DNA of 64,000 nt from Ctenosaura bakeri (taxonomy: Eukaryota; Chordata; Lepidosauria; Squamata; Iguanidae). The notes below the pieces were generated by a model. The model worked only from the letters and a program-made list of their open reading frames with translations. It was not told the origin of the DNA and did no database searches. Within the stretch, counting starts at the first letter, position 1. Each line of letters starts with the position of its first letter. Positions 9,537 to 20,710 of the stretch are shown one piece after another. Location: the NCBI GenBank assembly GCA_948474755.1, contig CAOLHI010001302.1:186001-250000 (forward strand). Direction: 5' to 3'. The position numbers were made by a program, and so were the translations under genes.

Positions 9537-10155
9537 GGCCCTTTCCACACTGAGGCTTCTAGCACAAGCGGGGGAGGCCGGCAAGCGCAAGAAGGCTCGT
9601 CCGGGAGGCTGCCGCTTCCCCCTCCTTCCTTCCGCAGGTGAAGGAACCAGCAGGGAAGTGGCACCGAAGGAGGCTTGCCGCGCAAGCCGCCCTCCCCCCG
9701 TGCGAAGCGGGAGACCTCGCGCCGGATTCCTCCCCCCACGCGTGCCGGATTCCTCCCCCCCGCGCGTGCCGGATTCCTCCCCCTGCACGCGCGAAGCGGG
9801 CGGCGTCGCGTCCCCCCTGCGCATGCGCGTGTGCGCGAAGCGGGCGTCGTGTCCGTCGCGTCCGTCGTGCTATCTCCCCACCCCGCTCCTTCCTTCCGCA
9901 GGGGCGGAGGGAAGGAAGCGCGACCCGGCCGGCTCCCGGAGGCTCTGCACAAAAGGTAAGTGCGGGTGGGTGCCGGGAGCATTGCGCGAGCGCGGGGTGA
10001 TTTTCGCTTGGACACGAAAATCAAAAAACCCGCGCTCGTGCCGCTTCAGCCCCGTGAGCCGGGCGGAAGTGGGAGTGTGTCGTGCGGAGCGACGCTCCCA
10101 CTCCCGCGAGGCTCACGGGGCTGTCGCGCGAGCAAAGGCCCGTGCGAAAAGGGCC
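9537..10155. mobile_element. CpG-rich TIR element, copy 2 (longest, target duplication intact)
   Basis: The ends GGCCCTTTCCACAC and, on the minus strand, GGCCCTTTTCGCAC are flanked by AAG at 9534-9536 and 10156-10158, a 3-base target duplication. The 619-base element is strikingly CpG-dense in an AT-rich region. It holds a three-unit minisatellite (9,721-9,790), CTTCCTTCCGCAGGGG near 9,890, a hairpin GATTTTCG/CGAAAATC at about 9,999-10,022, and a long imperfect hairpin between CAGCCCCGTGAGCC and GGCTCACGGGGCTG (about 10,047-10,122). The several overlapping open frames of 85-173 codons on both strands are consequences of low stop-codon frequency in GC-rich DNA. Confidence 0.85.
9721..9790 (+). 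repeat. Three-copy GC-rich minisatellite inside the CpG-rich element
   Basis: GCCGGATTCCTCCCCC occurs three times with spacers ACGCGT, CGCGCGT and similar, a period of about 24 bases. It is not seen in the other copies of the element in this window. Confidence 0.85.
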
Positions 10156-10158
10156 AAG

Positions 10159-11652
10159 GTGTTTTAGAGATTGAACTAAAGTCCTCTGGCAAAGATATAG
10201 TGTGTAGACACAACTGATGTCTCTATGCTTTGTAGGAGCCAAGATAATGAGTCAAAACTTGCAAACATTGTCTTGTCCACTTTTTACAAGAAACGAAACT
10301 ACTATTGCTTTCAATATGCTTAACTAATGAATGAAACCACAGATGTGATTGATGTCATATTCAAGAGCCTTTAAAATTAAAATTGTAGAGTAACCTATTG
10401 ATTTCTATACTACAGTAGTCACTCTGGATGAGGAATTTAGGAGTTGTAGTGTGGTTAGTTCATTAGTTTGAGTATAAAAAGTGTCCACCCCTCTACGTTA
10501 GTTCAGCAATCCTTACAACAATTCTGAGTTAGATCAATAGGATTGTTCCTATTCTTTTTTTCCAATGGGGCAATAAAGGGGCTATGATGTGGAGCATAGG
10601 AAGTTTTATAGTTTTAAATGTCTCAAGCAGGATTCTAAAGTCTGTGGTATCTCAATTTCTGGGAGGGATATACCAGTTGCATGTCTTTATCAACTTCAAC
10701 TATTAAAAGCACAAAAGTTCTGTGAAAACAAGAGGTGGCAAAGAAAAAAACCTTGTGCTACAGCTCATGCACCTCTATATTGCATCCAAAGATGCTAAGA
10801 AAACTCAACTTTTTGTTTCTTGTCTTCAAAACTTCTGAGTGGAAAATTAGTGTCTGTATGCTGGTCAGCCCTTTCACAGTTGACCATGTGCTCTGTATAA
10901 TGAGGAAATAATATGGAAAGGTGACTGACTGGATTTGGAGAATTGTAATATGGAGATGAGGTTCTGGTGCTTGATAAGGTGAAAAGGAGGGCTCTGAGGG
11001 AGAAAAAGGCTAAATGATCATAAAGCAGAAAGGAAAAGAAAGACCAGCAGGGAAGAAAAAATAGTTTGGATTGGAAAAAGAGAAAATAAAATTAAAAAAA
11101 AAATGGGAAGAGGAAAAGAACAGGGGGTGTGGAACTAAGGAATATCTAACCAAAGTATCAGCTGACCAGTAGTGGAAAAATAGTACTGGAGTGGGGGTGA
11201 GGGTTTAGCAGGTTCGAAACCAAGCAAACCTTGACTTAATAAGGACAAAACTTTTTTTGAAATGCTTTTTGTTTTCATACTAATTGCTTGTTTCTAGCCT
11301 CCATATTCCTTATCTGTAAGACAGGGAAACTAATTGTTGCTTTTGTTACCTCTTTATTCAGCAATACTGGGTAATTTTAGAATATTGTGTTAGCAGTTAT
11401 CTGTTTATCTGAAAATACACATGTAGAACTGTACATCTGTATACTTCACTGAACTAAGTAGATGTGTTTCTGGACATCAGTTTTTTAAAAGAAAATTTTT
11501 ACCAGAGGTAGAATTAATATGGAAAGAATGGACATAAGTTTCTTCTCCACAAGAAAAGAACAACAGTTCAACATGTTTCAATGTTTTTCGAAGTTAAAAA
11601 AAACTAACAACATGAGCATGTGAAAGGAAATAACTAGGTCAGGCAAGTCTTA
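10159..11652. other. Intergenic sequence, nothing supported
   Basis: Unassigned DNA with A-rich patches near 11,080-11,105. No recognised repeat, RNA or exon. Confidence 0.4.
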
Positions 11653-11779
11653 GGCCATTTCTGCACTACACTCTTATAGTGCAATCATTCCACTTTCAAC
11701 ATCCTATGGAATCCTGGGGTTTGCAGTTTTGGGAGGGGCCAGAATAATCGCGCTATAAAAATGTAGTGCGAAAATGGCC
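11653..11779. mobile_element. Family B MITE copy 2, internally deleted
   Basis: The left half is intact (GGCCATTTCTGCACTACAC, then CCTGGGGTTTGCAGTTT). Most of the right arm is lost: it resumes at AATAATCGCGCTATAAA and ends at GTAGTGCGAAAATGGCC. 127 bases remain of about 200. The flanking 3-mers do not match. Confidence 0.75.
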
Positions 11780-14400
11780 CCACATAAGTTAGACACTATC
11801 TGGAAACTCTTTCAAAATACATCCAGGGATGACTTTTTATTCACTAGCCCCACTTTTCCTATAGAGAAAAGCCTGCAGAGGAAAAAACTGTAGATGGTGA
11901 CTACAAGTGCTTCCATTAGGACTGATCTGCCCAATAAGAAACTCCTCCTAGGTTTCCAACATATCTATATAAGTTTCAAAAAAAGGAAACCTCCACTATG
12001 GTTCATGGATTTGCCTGAGTACTCTTTTTCTTTAAGTGAAGAGGATGGATAGATGAACAGCTGTCTCTATACTGCCATGTCTCTCATGGGATCCAAAGAA
12101 GCAAAACAAAATGATTTAGCATTTTGTGTTCACAATCATTCATGGTACAAACAGAAAGAAACTTTGTGTACCCTACAAAATCACTTCTGCTATAGTCTCA
12201 TTTCATCATCAGCCTCGTGATAATCAAATGACCCTGATCCATGAAGGTGAATTTATCATACAGGAAATGCAGAGGGACATAAAAGTAAAAAAAATAAAAA
12301 TGGAAGCAGTTCAAAAAAAACCTCTCCAGGATTTTCTGTTCCTCATTCATTAGTAAATTATGAAACAAACAACACTGAAGCAAGAAACATACAAAGAAAG
12401 AAGTATCAGAAAATTAGAAAATAAAATTAAGGAAATAAAGTTTGTGTTAAGAAATGTTCGAGTCATTTTACTAGGTCTTTAAAAGTGAAAGAATAAAAAG
12501 AGTCATCTGCTGATGGACAGCCATTAGATATGTTCATTGGCTCTTTCTCTTTTTTTAAAAAAAAGTGTACAGCTTTCCAGTTTCCAGAGATTTATATTGC
12601 TGTGTCGACTGATAATTAAAAGCACAAGGATTGGTGGGGAAGCTGGCATGAACACTTGAAAATTGCAGAGGTGCAATAAACCCCAAAGGAAGCAGGAAAT
12701 GAATTATCTCAACCACTAGTAAATAGATTTTTCTCCTTTGCCACTAAATAAAGGCAAATGCCTCTGGGCAAGAGGAGTAAAATATCCCCAGAACTATAAA
12801 TAGACCAATAAATGACAGCTGTAACTTTCGAGGGACTGTCAATGTATGACCTTGAGAGAAAAGATCAGAAAAAGTACAACAATAAAAGGAACACAGGATT
12901 GTTGGAAGGGTATGAAGGTTATGTGAGACCAAGAGAAAGTCATATTCTTTTCATTCAGGAGACTGTATATTTCACAAAACAGTCAGAATCAAATTAGTGT
13001 GTTCCTGCATTTCTGTATGACATTTCTAGATCTACCCCTATTGTTTTACATTTTATGATACATGCTAGTGGCAGCACAGTAAGATGGTAAGAAGTAGAGT
13101 GTCAAATTGGGTGATAAACCCCTCCTGACCATCTGACTAAGTTCTTTTCTAAGAAAAGTTTTATAGAGAATTACAATTGTTTTGCTGAGCTGGTTCTGAA
13201 TCTTTATGGGTCCTTGAAGAAGCAATCATCACAGCACAATTGAATATTGTGCTTGAGAGCAACATTAAAGATTTCAGGGGAGAAACAGTTTTCACGACAC
13301 TAGTAAGATTCCATAAGCAGTTTTTTTTGTCCTTATAACCCCTTTTGTACAACCCACATACCGTAGTCCAGCTGTTTTGCAAGCACAACATAAGTCTTAC
13401 CAGTGCATGATGCCCTCTTGATAGTCTATAGGTAGCAAAAAGGTTCATGGAATCATCCAAGACCCATTATTAGATTAGCCATTGAATCTCACATATCACA
13501 AAGAAGCTGGAATGAAATAGTAAATTCCCAGGTAGAGGGACCCTGAGGAATTTTGATGGAACAACAACAACAACAACAACAACAACAGTTCAGTAAGATT
13601 ATCAATATTCCTCAGGTTTTGCATCATGTATTGGCTCTCAGAAGGCTCTTTTGCTCCAAAGGGAGGGATGTTAAGGGAAAGTCTGAGGTGCTGATCTTTC
13701 GAATCAATTGTACCTGTTCTTCAGCAGCAGTAGGAGCAGCAACAACAACACAGTGAGTTATTACAACCAATGAGTAGCTTGGCTGCCATCTACTTGTCTC
13801 ATGTTAGCTTATATATATCTTGCTGCTTTAACAATGTCACATGAGTCAGTATTCTTATGTCAATAAAGAAATAAAAATGAGGGCTAAGAATGTGAAGTGG
13901 GCTGACTGATTCTTTCATTGTTATTTTAATTTTTATAATTACAAGTTCTATTAAGAGTCTCACTTCCACTGCAGTAAAAAACAAGACAATTATTGTTTGG
14001 GAAAGGAGTAGGTAAAAGACAACATTGACTGTAACGCTGTAAGAAGATGAAGAATGGAGCAAGAATCTGAAGATTCAGCAGAAAGAAGGCTGAATTATGC
14101 AAACCTGCTTTTAATAGGAGAGGAACTATTGTAGCAGGGACCATGCTTTTGATTGTAACACTGGAAATTGTTGGCACAATGGGGGTAGAAACATTAATCT
14201 GCTGCAACTTGATTAACTGGATAACAGACCTCATCACTTGCAGCAGTTGCAACTGGTAAAACAAGATAGGGAGGGTTGGAGCAGGAGATATTAGTTAGTT
14301 TTGTACCTAAGTGGCTCATTTAGAATCTCAGCTATAATCATTTATTTGTAGAGATACAATAGTTGTGATTTTCATTTGAGTTATCATGATAATTTGAGAA
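11780..14400. other. Intergenic sequence with one (CAA)n tract
   Basis: Mostly unassigned. A (CAA)n/(AAC)n run lies at 13,559-13,588 with a shorter relic at 13,738-13,751. The glutamine-rich open frame over them is repeat-derived. The rest shows no supported gene or repeat family. Confidence 0.4.
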
Positions 14401-14429
14401 TGTGCTACCAGTTTTCTTCATATTGATGT

Positions 14430-14760
14430 AATTCTTTGTTACGTTTCTTCCTAAAGAAAGCAATGAGTAATTTTAGTAATTTTTCTCCCACTGCAAGAAA
14501 GTAGTCAGAAACCATATCATTTTCAAAAACTATTTGCAATTTAGGATTTATTCTGTGCAAAATTTGCACGTAGTTACTTTGTACAGGAAACAGTATGTTC
14601 TCTGCAGGATCAGAAAATGCTGTTTTTGGCTTAAAACAAAAATTTCTGCTTAAAACAACCATATTTTCTGAATTTTTCACAGAATAAATCTTGAAATCCA
14701 AGATTTTTATTAGTCCAAGATTCTTCTCATCGGAATTTCTCGACACTCAAAAGCTATGTT
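14430..14760. mobile_element. AT-rich hAT-like repeat fragment (family H)
   Basis: Shares a set of blocks with 26,030-26,240, 43,790-43,995 and 52,403-52,620: GAAAGCAATGAGTAATTTTA, a TGTGCAAAATTTGCAC-type block, and the recurrent ACAGGAAACAG...TTCTCTGCAGG motif. The ends are not clear in this copy. Assignment to hAT rests on the TAGGGATG start of better copies. Confidence 0.4.
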
Positions 14761-14769
14761 TTTCAACCA

Positions 14770-16784
14770 TTTTTTTTTAAAAAATAGCTTTTAATATTCT
14801 TTCCATTCATAGCATTTGGCTTTATTTCTTTATTATAATTGGGTCACCTTGTAGCCAAAGCAACCAGAGTGACATATATTTAGAAGAACTTTTACTTTAG
14901 CTGAAATATAACCAAAAGTTAAATAATTGTTTTATAGAGAAGATATTCAAGTCTGTCTCTGTTTTATGAATGTTTTCTTCCCAATAAAAGCCTAACTCAC
15001 CAAAACTGGGAAACAGAGGGATCAGTCAGGTAGAAAAATCAGTTGAATAACTAATGAAGGATACCTCCAATGCCTAAGGACAATTTCAAGAGTTGACTGA
15101 CAATGTATCCTTGCTACATGTGAAGAAGGCAACTCCTCTGTTCCATTTGCCTCCATGCAGACATGAAACTTACTGAACTATTTGAGTTTAATGAGTTTCA
15201 GCTAAGGCAGTTAGCCAGTTATGTAGGGTTACACATGATCTTGTGGAAATGACCTCTCATCACAGAACTATTTTTTGATACTGGAACAATGTGTAGCTTC
15301 TTGCTGAATAACAATCTGGAAATGAGAAATAACAGATGTTCATAGCTGTGACTTTCTAGAATTGCTATTTATTTTCAAATCTCAGAAGACTATGGGGCAG
15401 AGAAAATCTTCTGCCCTACCCCAACAAATTTAGCATGAGCACAGTCTTAATGGGTGTGCTTCTGCTGCATTATCCACATAATAATCTCGTCAACTATTGC
15501 TAGTGAATAGAAGGGATCACTTTCAAGATCTCATACAGAGGAACCTGGAACCCTGTCCTTTCAATTCCTTCAAAAATATCCTCCACATCTTACTCATGAG
15601 AAAGGCATGGAGATGAAAGTTAAAAGCAGGCATGGATAAATGTGGATCTCCAAATGTTTTTTGGACATTAACTTCTGTAATTATCACTGACTATCTCTTA
15701 TGGGACCTGTGGGGCTGAAACATCTGGATGGCCCCAGTGGCTTATACCTGACCTTATCCTAGGTAACAGAACCACTGAATCAATTGGATGTTGTTAAGCC
15801 AACAATTATATAAATTTTCCTGATTTAAGAGGTCTCTTCTGGTTAGGAATAACAACTGGATTAAGACAAAATTTCTTCTGACACTAGAAGAATGTATCTT
15901 GAATGTTTTTAACCAAATATGTTATTTTGCAATTGGCAGAGTAGCAACATGCCTGGTGAAGGAAGGTGATTCAATCAAATGTCTATGTGAATATCCTTCT
16001 GCCTCACATTTATCAAGCAGTTGAATGTTAAGTTCCTACATGAAGAATTACTCTATTATACAGCTTTGAAAAGAAATACCTATACAAGAATAATACAAAG
16101 AAACTGACATATGCATAATAATATAATCCTTACCACTATGATTTCAGGTTGCTACCAACAGATTAAAGAAATTAACAGAAAATTCTTCACATGTTTATCT
16201 TTTGTTCAGCACTTAGTTTTTAACTTACTGTCCATATTGCTGAAGACTTTTTATAAATATATATTCTTCTTCTTGTTTGAGAAGATTAACATGGGGACGG
16301 GGAATTTCCAAAGAGGGAAAATAAATTAAAGAAATATTTGTGTAACCTCATCCTCTGCCATTCCCCTGAACAAAAGCATGTTGTCGGGATCCATCTGGAC
16401 AGATTTCCCTACCATGTCATTCATAATCTAACAGATGTTTTACCAAAAATATCTTCTCCCTACAGTAAAATGCATTTGTGTATTCCCTGACCTGGTTATT
16501 TTGTTGCCAAACAGAGCTTAAACTACAGGCTTGCAAGTATTTATTAATGTGTACAAGTATTCGTGAATAAGTGTATACACAGAGAAGATTAGCTTGGTTT
16601 CTTTGTTATTTTTGAAGTTTTGTTAATTTTCAGACTATGAATGTAAAGGAATACTCACTTTTTTTCTTCTGCTCATTAAGAAAAAAAAAATCAACATAGC
16701 CTGTGAACAAAAAAGAATGAAAAAATGAAAGAAAGGGGGGAAAAGATAAAGAAAAAATGTAAATTGCATTTCAAGGCTTTTATG
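14770..16784. other. Intergenic AT-rich sequence, nothing supported
   Basis: No recognisable element or exon. Confidence 0.4.
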
Positions 16785-16925
16785 AGGCAGATAGAATGTT
16801 TGTGCAAAAAGCACTGTTTTTGCACAAATGAACACAACAATAAGCTCAAAGAACAGTGTATTTTGTGCCAAAGACAGCTTTTTTTCACAAACTTTTTTGC
16901 TCACAAACAAATGCTTTTTCACAAG
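16785..16925. repeat. Possible family H fragment with internal inverted motifs
   Basis: TTTGTGCAAAAAGCACTG is followed closely by TTTTTGCACAAATGAA and TTTTGTGCCAAAGACAGC. The repeated TGCACAAA/TTTGTGCA words resemble family H, but the match is weak. Confidence 0.3.
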
Positions 16926-17056
16926 TAAATTTTTCTCAAAAAGCTCCTAAAATACAATGCAATGCAATAAAAAATAAAATGAAATAAAATAGAGTTATTG
17001 CAAAAGATGGTGTACTCAGTGCCACTCAGTGGCAAGAACACTTTTGAAATTCTTTG

Positions 17057-17075
17057 TGTGTGTGTGTGTGTGTGA
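17057..17075. repeat. (TG)n microsatellite
   Basis: Nine to ten TG units. Confidence 0.9.
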
Positions 17076-17528
17076 GAAACAAAAATAATTAAAGAGTTAC
17101 ACCCTTATTTCATATCATAAAATATCACTGGTTTTCAGAGTGGTTTCCTAATAATTTGCAATGTTTCTCTTTGCCTAGAATGCATATCTGTCATTCATAG
17201 CAGTATGGTACAATGGACTTAACCATACTGTGTAATGCAGTCCTCCACCCCAGGAAACTTTTGAAAAGTCTGAGAGGGGACCTTTTTGGAAAAAAAATGT
17301 GAGAAAACATATTAAGAAATAATTTTTAAGAAAAAATGTGAATAATAGCATGCTGAAACCCAGAACATTATCCTATTGCTGCACATTTGTGAATGGTTTT
17401 GGGAGACCATCATATTCATTCATCCAAGTTCTTCTTGAAAATACAATAAAGAATATGAACATAACTGCACAATTGTACACACTAACGCATTTGCAGCTTG
17501 CTGAACCAGTCATTTCCCTTTCATCATA

Positions 17529-17719
17529 GGCCATTTCTGCACTACACTGTTATAGTGCTATTATTCCACGTTCAACATCCTGTGGAATTCTGGAGTTTGT
17601 ACAAAGATTTTTTCTGGATGAGAATTCTAAATGCCTCTCCTTAAACTGCAAACCCCAGGATTCCATAGGAGGTTGAAAGTGGAAAAATAGCACTACAACA
17701 GTGTAGTCAGGAAGTGGCC
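17529..17719. mobile_element. Family B MITE copy 3
   Basis: GGCCATTTCTGCACTACAC at the left is mirrored by GTGTAGTCAGGAAGTGGCC at the right. Internal arms GGAATTCTGGAGTTTGTA and CAAACCCCAGGATTCC are present. Flanks ATA and TTA differ at one base, compatible with a decayed 3-base duplication. Confidence 0.8.
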
Positions 17720-17814
17720 TTAGTCTTGTTCAGCGGTGTTAAAACTTTTCTTCAACTACAAACAGATCCTGAGAATTACAGGCCTAGTTTTTTTTTTTTT
17801 TTAAAAAAATAAAA

Positions 17815-18045
17815 CTACAAGATTTTTAAACTAATTTTAGCAGACAGAACAAAAAAGATTCTTCAAGAGATGATACATGAAGATCATGTGGATTTCTACC
17901 AAAAAGGTTGATGTGGGATAATATGGGATGATAGACAGAATATAACAGAACATCTGTAGAATGTGTTAATACAAGAAATGTAGCCTTAGTATTGTTGGAT
18001 GTGGAGAAGGCCTTCAACAGCATGAATTGATCATTTAGGATTGAG
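17815..18045 (+). pseudogene. L1 LINE reverse-transcriptase scrap, plus strand
   Basis: Reading across one frame change, the plus strand encodes a block like MIHEDHVDFYQKG and then VALVLLDVEKAFNSMN. These correspond to the conserved L1 sequence around the first RT aspartate, (F/L)xDxEKAFD. It contains several stops. It ends exactly where the T-rich 3' tail of the minus-strand L1 begins (about 18,046), so the latter either inserted into it or joined it head-on. Nothing resembling its continuation was found beyond 20,700. Confidence 0.55.
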
Positions 18046-20700
18046 GTTTTCTTTTCTTTTTTCTTAAATAATTTTTATTAATTTTCCATAAATAAAAAAT
18101 AAATGTACATCCTATAGTAATGCAGTACATAGCATTCAATTCTTTTTACAGTAATTCCATATATGTACAATGTTTCTTCTTAGCTTCCTTATCAGAGCAA
18201 ATAAATATTATTTATTGTCTGATATCATATGTCCTCTATTTATCATCAATTGCATCCAGCATATACATTATCTTGTCAATTAATTGTAATCTTATTTCTT
18301 ATCATTAATCACTTTACTTATTCTAACTTGACTCTTTAGCATACATTAGAAATATTTATAATTATTATATTTGTTTATTTGTTTACTTTCTGTCAATTTT
18401 CTTATTTCTTTTATGTGAACAAGATAGCTTATATAACTCTCTGATTTAGAAAATTAGAATTTACAGGACCCCAGTCCTTTGCAATCTTCTCATCAGATTG
18501 CCCTCAAAGTCTCTGTGTTAAATTATCTGCTAGCCTAATCTCATATAAGCTTTGTGTCCATTGATCAATGTTAGGTATCTCTTCCTTCTTCCAGAGCTTT
18601 GTGTACTCTACTCTGGCTATTATTATCATATATAATAGGATCTTTGAGTACTTTTTCTGTATACTTTGATCTAGAGTGTGCAGCATATTCAACAAGTCGA
18701 TTTCAGGTTCTTTAGAAAATTCCACTTGAAGAATTTCTTCAATCTTCTTATGCATGGTGTTCCAGTATTTCTTTGCCTGCTTACACGTCCACCATAGGTG
18801 ATACGTTGTGACTACCTCCTCTTGACATTTCCAGCAGTTCCCAGAGCCTACTTTATAGATTTTCTGGAGCTTATTGGGGGTCATATACCATCTGTTGAAA
18901 ATCTTCAAATAATTTTCTTTTAAATTTCTAGCCACTGTAAATTTTTGTGTAGATTTCCAACTTTGTTCCCAATATTCTAAACTTATTGAGTGACCAATAT
19001 TCTGTGCCCACTAAATCATTACGTGTTTTACCGTTTCCGCTTTTCTCTTATATAACAAAAGTCATTTATACAATTATATGCGGCGGATTTTCTTGCATGA
19101 TTCTTACTATTTCATGTTGCTCTCCCATGTTAAATACATACAGCTTCTGGTCAATCTGGAATCTTTCTGTTAGTTGCCTGTAGGGGGACCAACTTAAAAT
19201 TACTCCTTCTTTTTCCAAATCCGGTAATATGTCCTTTAATTAAGTCTTCATATCTAAGCCATTTCGTCGTATTCTTCCATCTACCAAAGAAGGCTTCCTG
19301 TGGGGATACTCACTTTGGAATTGAAGTGATAAATATTCACTTGTAATTTTTCCAGGTTGTCAGGAGGGATCTTCTAATGTAGTGGTTGGCAAAGTCTTTA
19401 TCTACGTTTGCTTTATCATAACAAATATATGCATGCCATCCCATTTGTAGATCAGCTCCTTCTAGTGAGAGTAATCTTTCATTCTTTAAGTTGATTCAGT
19501 CCAAAATCCACAATAGTGCAGCTGCTTCATAATATGTGTGGAGATCTGGTGCTCCTGCACCTCCTCTGATTGTTAAATCAGTTAATGCTGTCCAACTGAT
19601 TTGGGGTTTCTTACCTTGCCAAATAAATTTACTTAAGTCTTTTTTGCCATTAGTTAAATGGTTTTCTATTGGTTATTATGGGAAGATTTTGGAATAGATA
19701 CATTGATTTTGGAAGAACTGTCATCTTAATTGTTGCTAATCTTCCCATAAATGACTATCACAATTTCAACCACCCTTCTAAATCCTTTTTTATTTCTCTC
19801 CATTTCTTATCATAATTATTTTCATAGTGTTTGTTGTTACATTTAGCAAGCCATATGCCCAGGTACTTTGTCTTTTTTACTGTATTAAAACCTGATATCT
19901 CAGTTAACTTTTCTTTCTCATTTTTACTTATATTTTTGGTCAAAATTGCTGTTTTTTTCTTTATTTGCTTTAAATCTCAAACTCGTTCATCACTTTAATA
20001 AGATGTTGTATACTGCTTAAAGATTCATCCAAGAAGATTACCAAATCATCTGCAAAAGCCTTCAATTTGAATTGATGATTTTTCAACTGCAGACCTTTTA
20101 CTTCTCTGTCACTTCGGATTGTATTATTTAAGATTTCCATTGATATTATAAACAGTAAGGGAGATAAAGGGCATCCTTGCCTCGTATCTTTTTTCACTAT
20201 TATGGGACTTGTTTTTTCACCGTTGATGATTAATTGAGTTTCCTGTTGATTGTAGATCACATAGATCCATGTCATAAATTTAGGATCTGTATCCATCTTC
20301 TTAAGTACTGCTTTTAAAAAGGGCCACTTCAACGTATCAAATGCTTTTTCTGCATCTATGAAAACCATTGCAAGCTTTTTTTCATTATGTCTCTCATAAT
20401 GCTCTATGATATTTATGACTGTTCTTAAGTTATCCCTTATAGTTCTTCTGGGTAGAGACCCATTTTGATCTTCATGTATTGTTTCTGAAAGAATTTTTTT
20501 GAGTCTTTACGCCCATATAGATGCAAACAGTTTATAGTCGGTGTTCAATAAAGATATTGGACGGTAATTTCTGACATCCGTAAGATCTTTACCTTCTTTT
20601 GGGATGAGAGTTATATTTGCTTTGTTCCATGATTGTGGTAGTCTGAATGCTGGAATTTCATTTCTTGTCTTTTGTAGAGGATTCACAACTATTTTTTTCC
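18046..20700 (-). pseudogene. 5'-truncated L1-type LINE, ORF2 remnant
   Basis: On the minus strand the piece runs from about 20,700 to its T-rich complement of a poly-A tail at 18,046-18,070. Open blocks at 20,368-19,970, 19,943-19,758 and 18,935-18,504 are separated by frameshifts and stops. The first holds RT motifs FIDAEKAFD, RQGCPLSPLLF and the catalytic AFADDLV (complement at 20,040-20,059). The last holds the L1 C-terminal cysteine motif CWKC...HLWWTC. The endonuclease domain and ORF1 are absent, as expected for 5' truncation. The order RT then Cys motif and the A-rich 3' end identify L1; it cannot move autonomously. Confidence 0.85.
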
Positions 20701-20710
20701 TATGTATCTG

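Noticed and set aside
9503..10217. Overlapping Arg/Pro-rich open frames of 85-173 codons on both strands
   Set aside because: They lie inside or across the CpG-rich TIR element, occur in nearly every frame, have no domains, and are explained by few AT-rich stop codons in GC-rich DNA.
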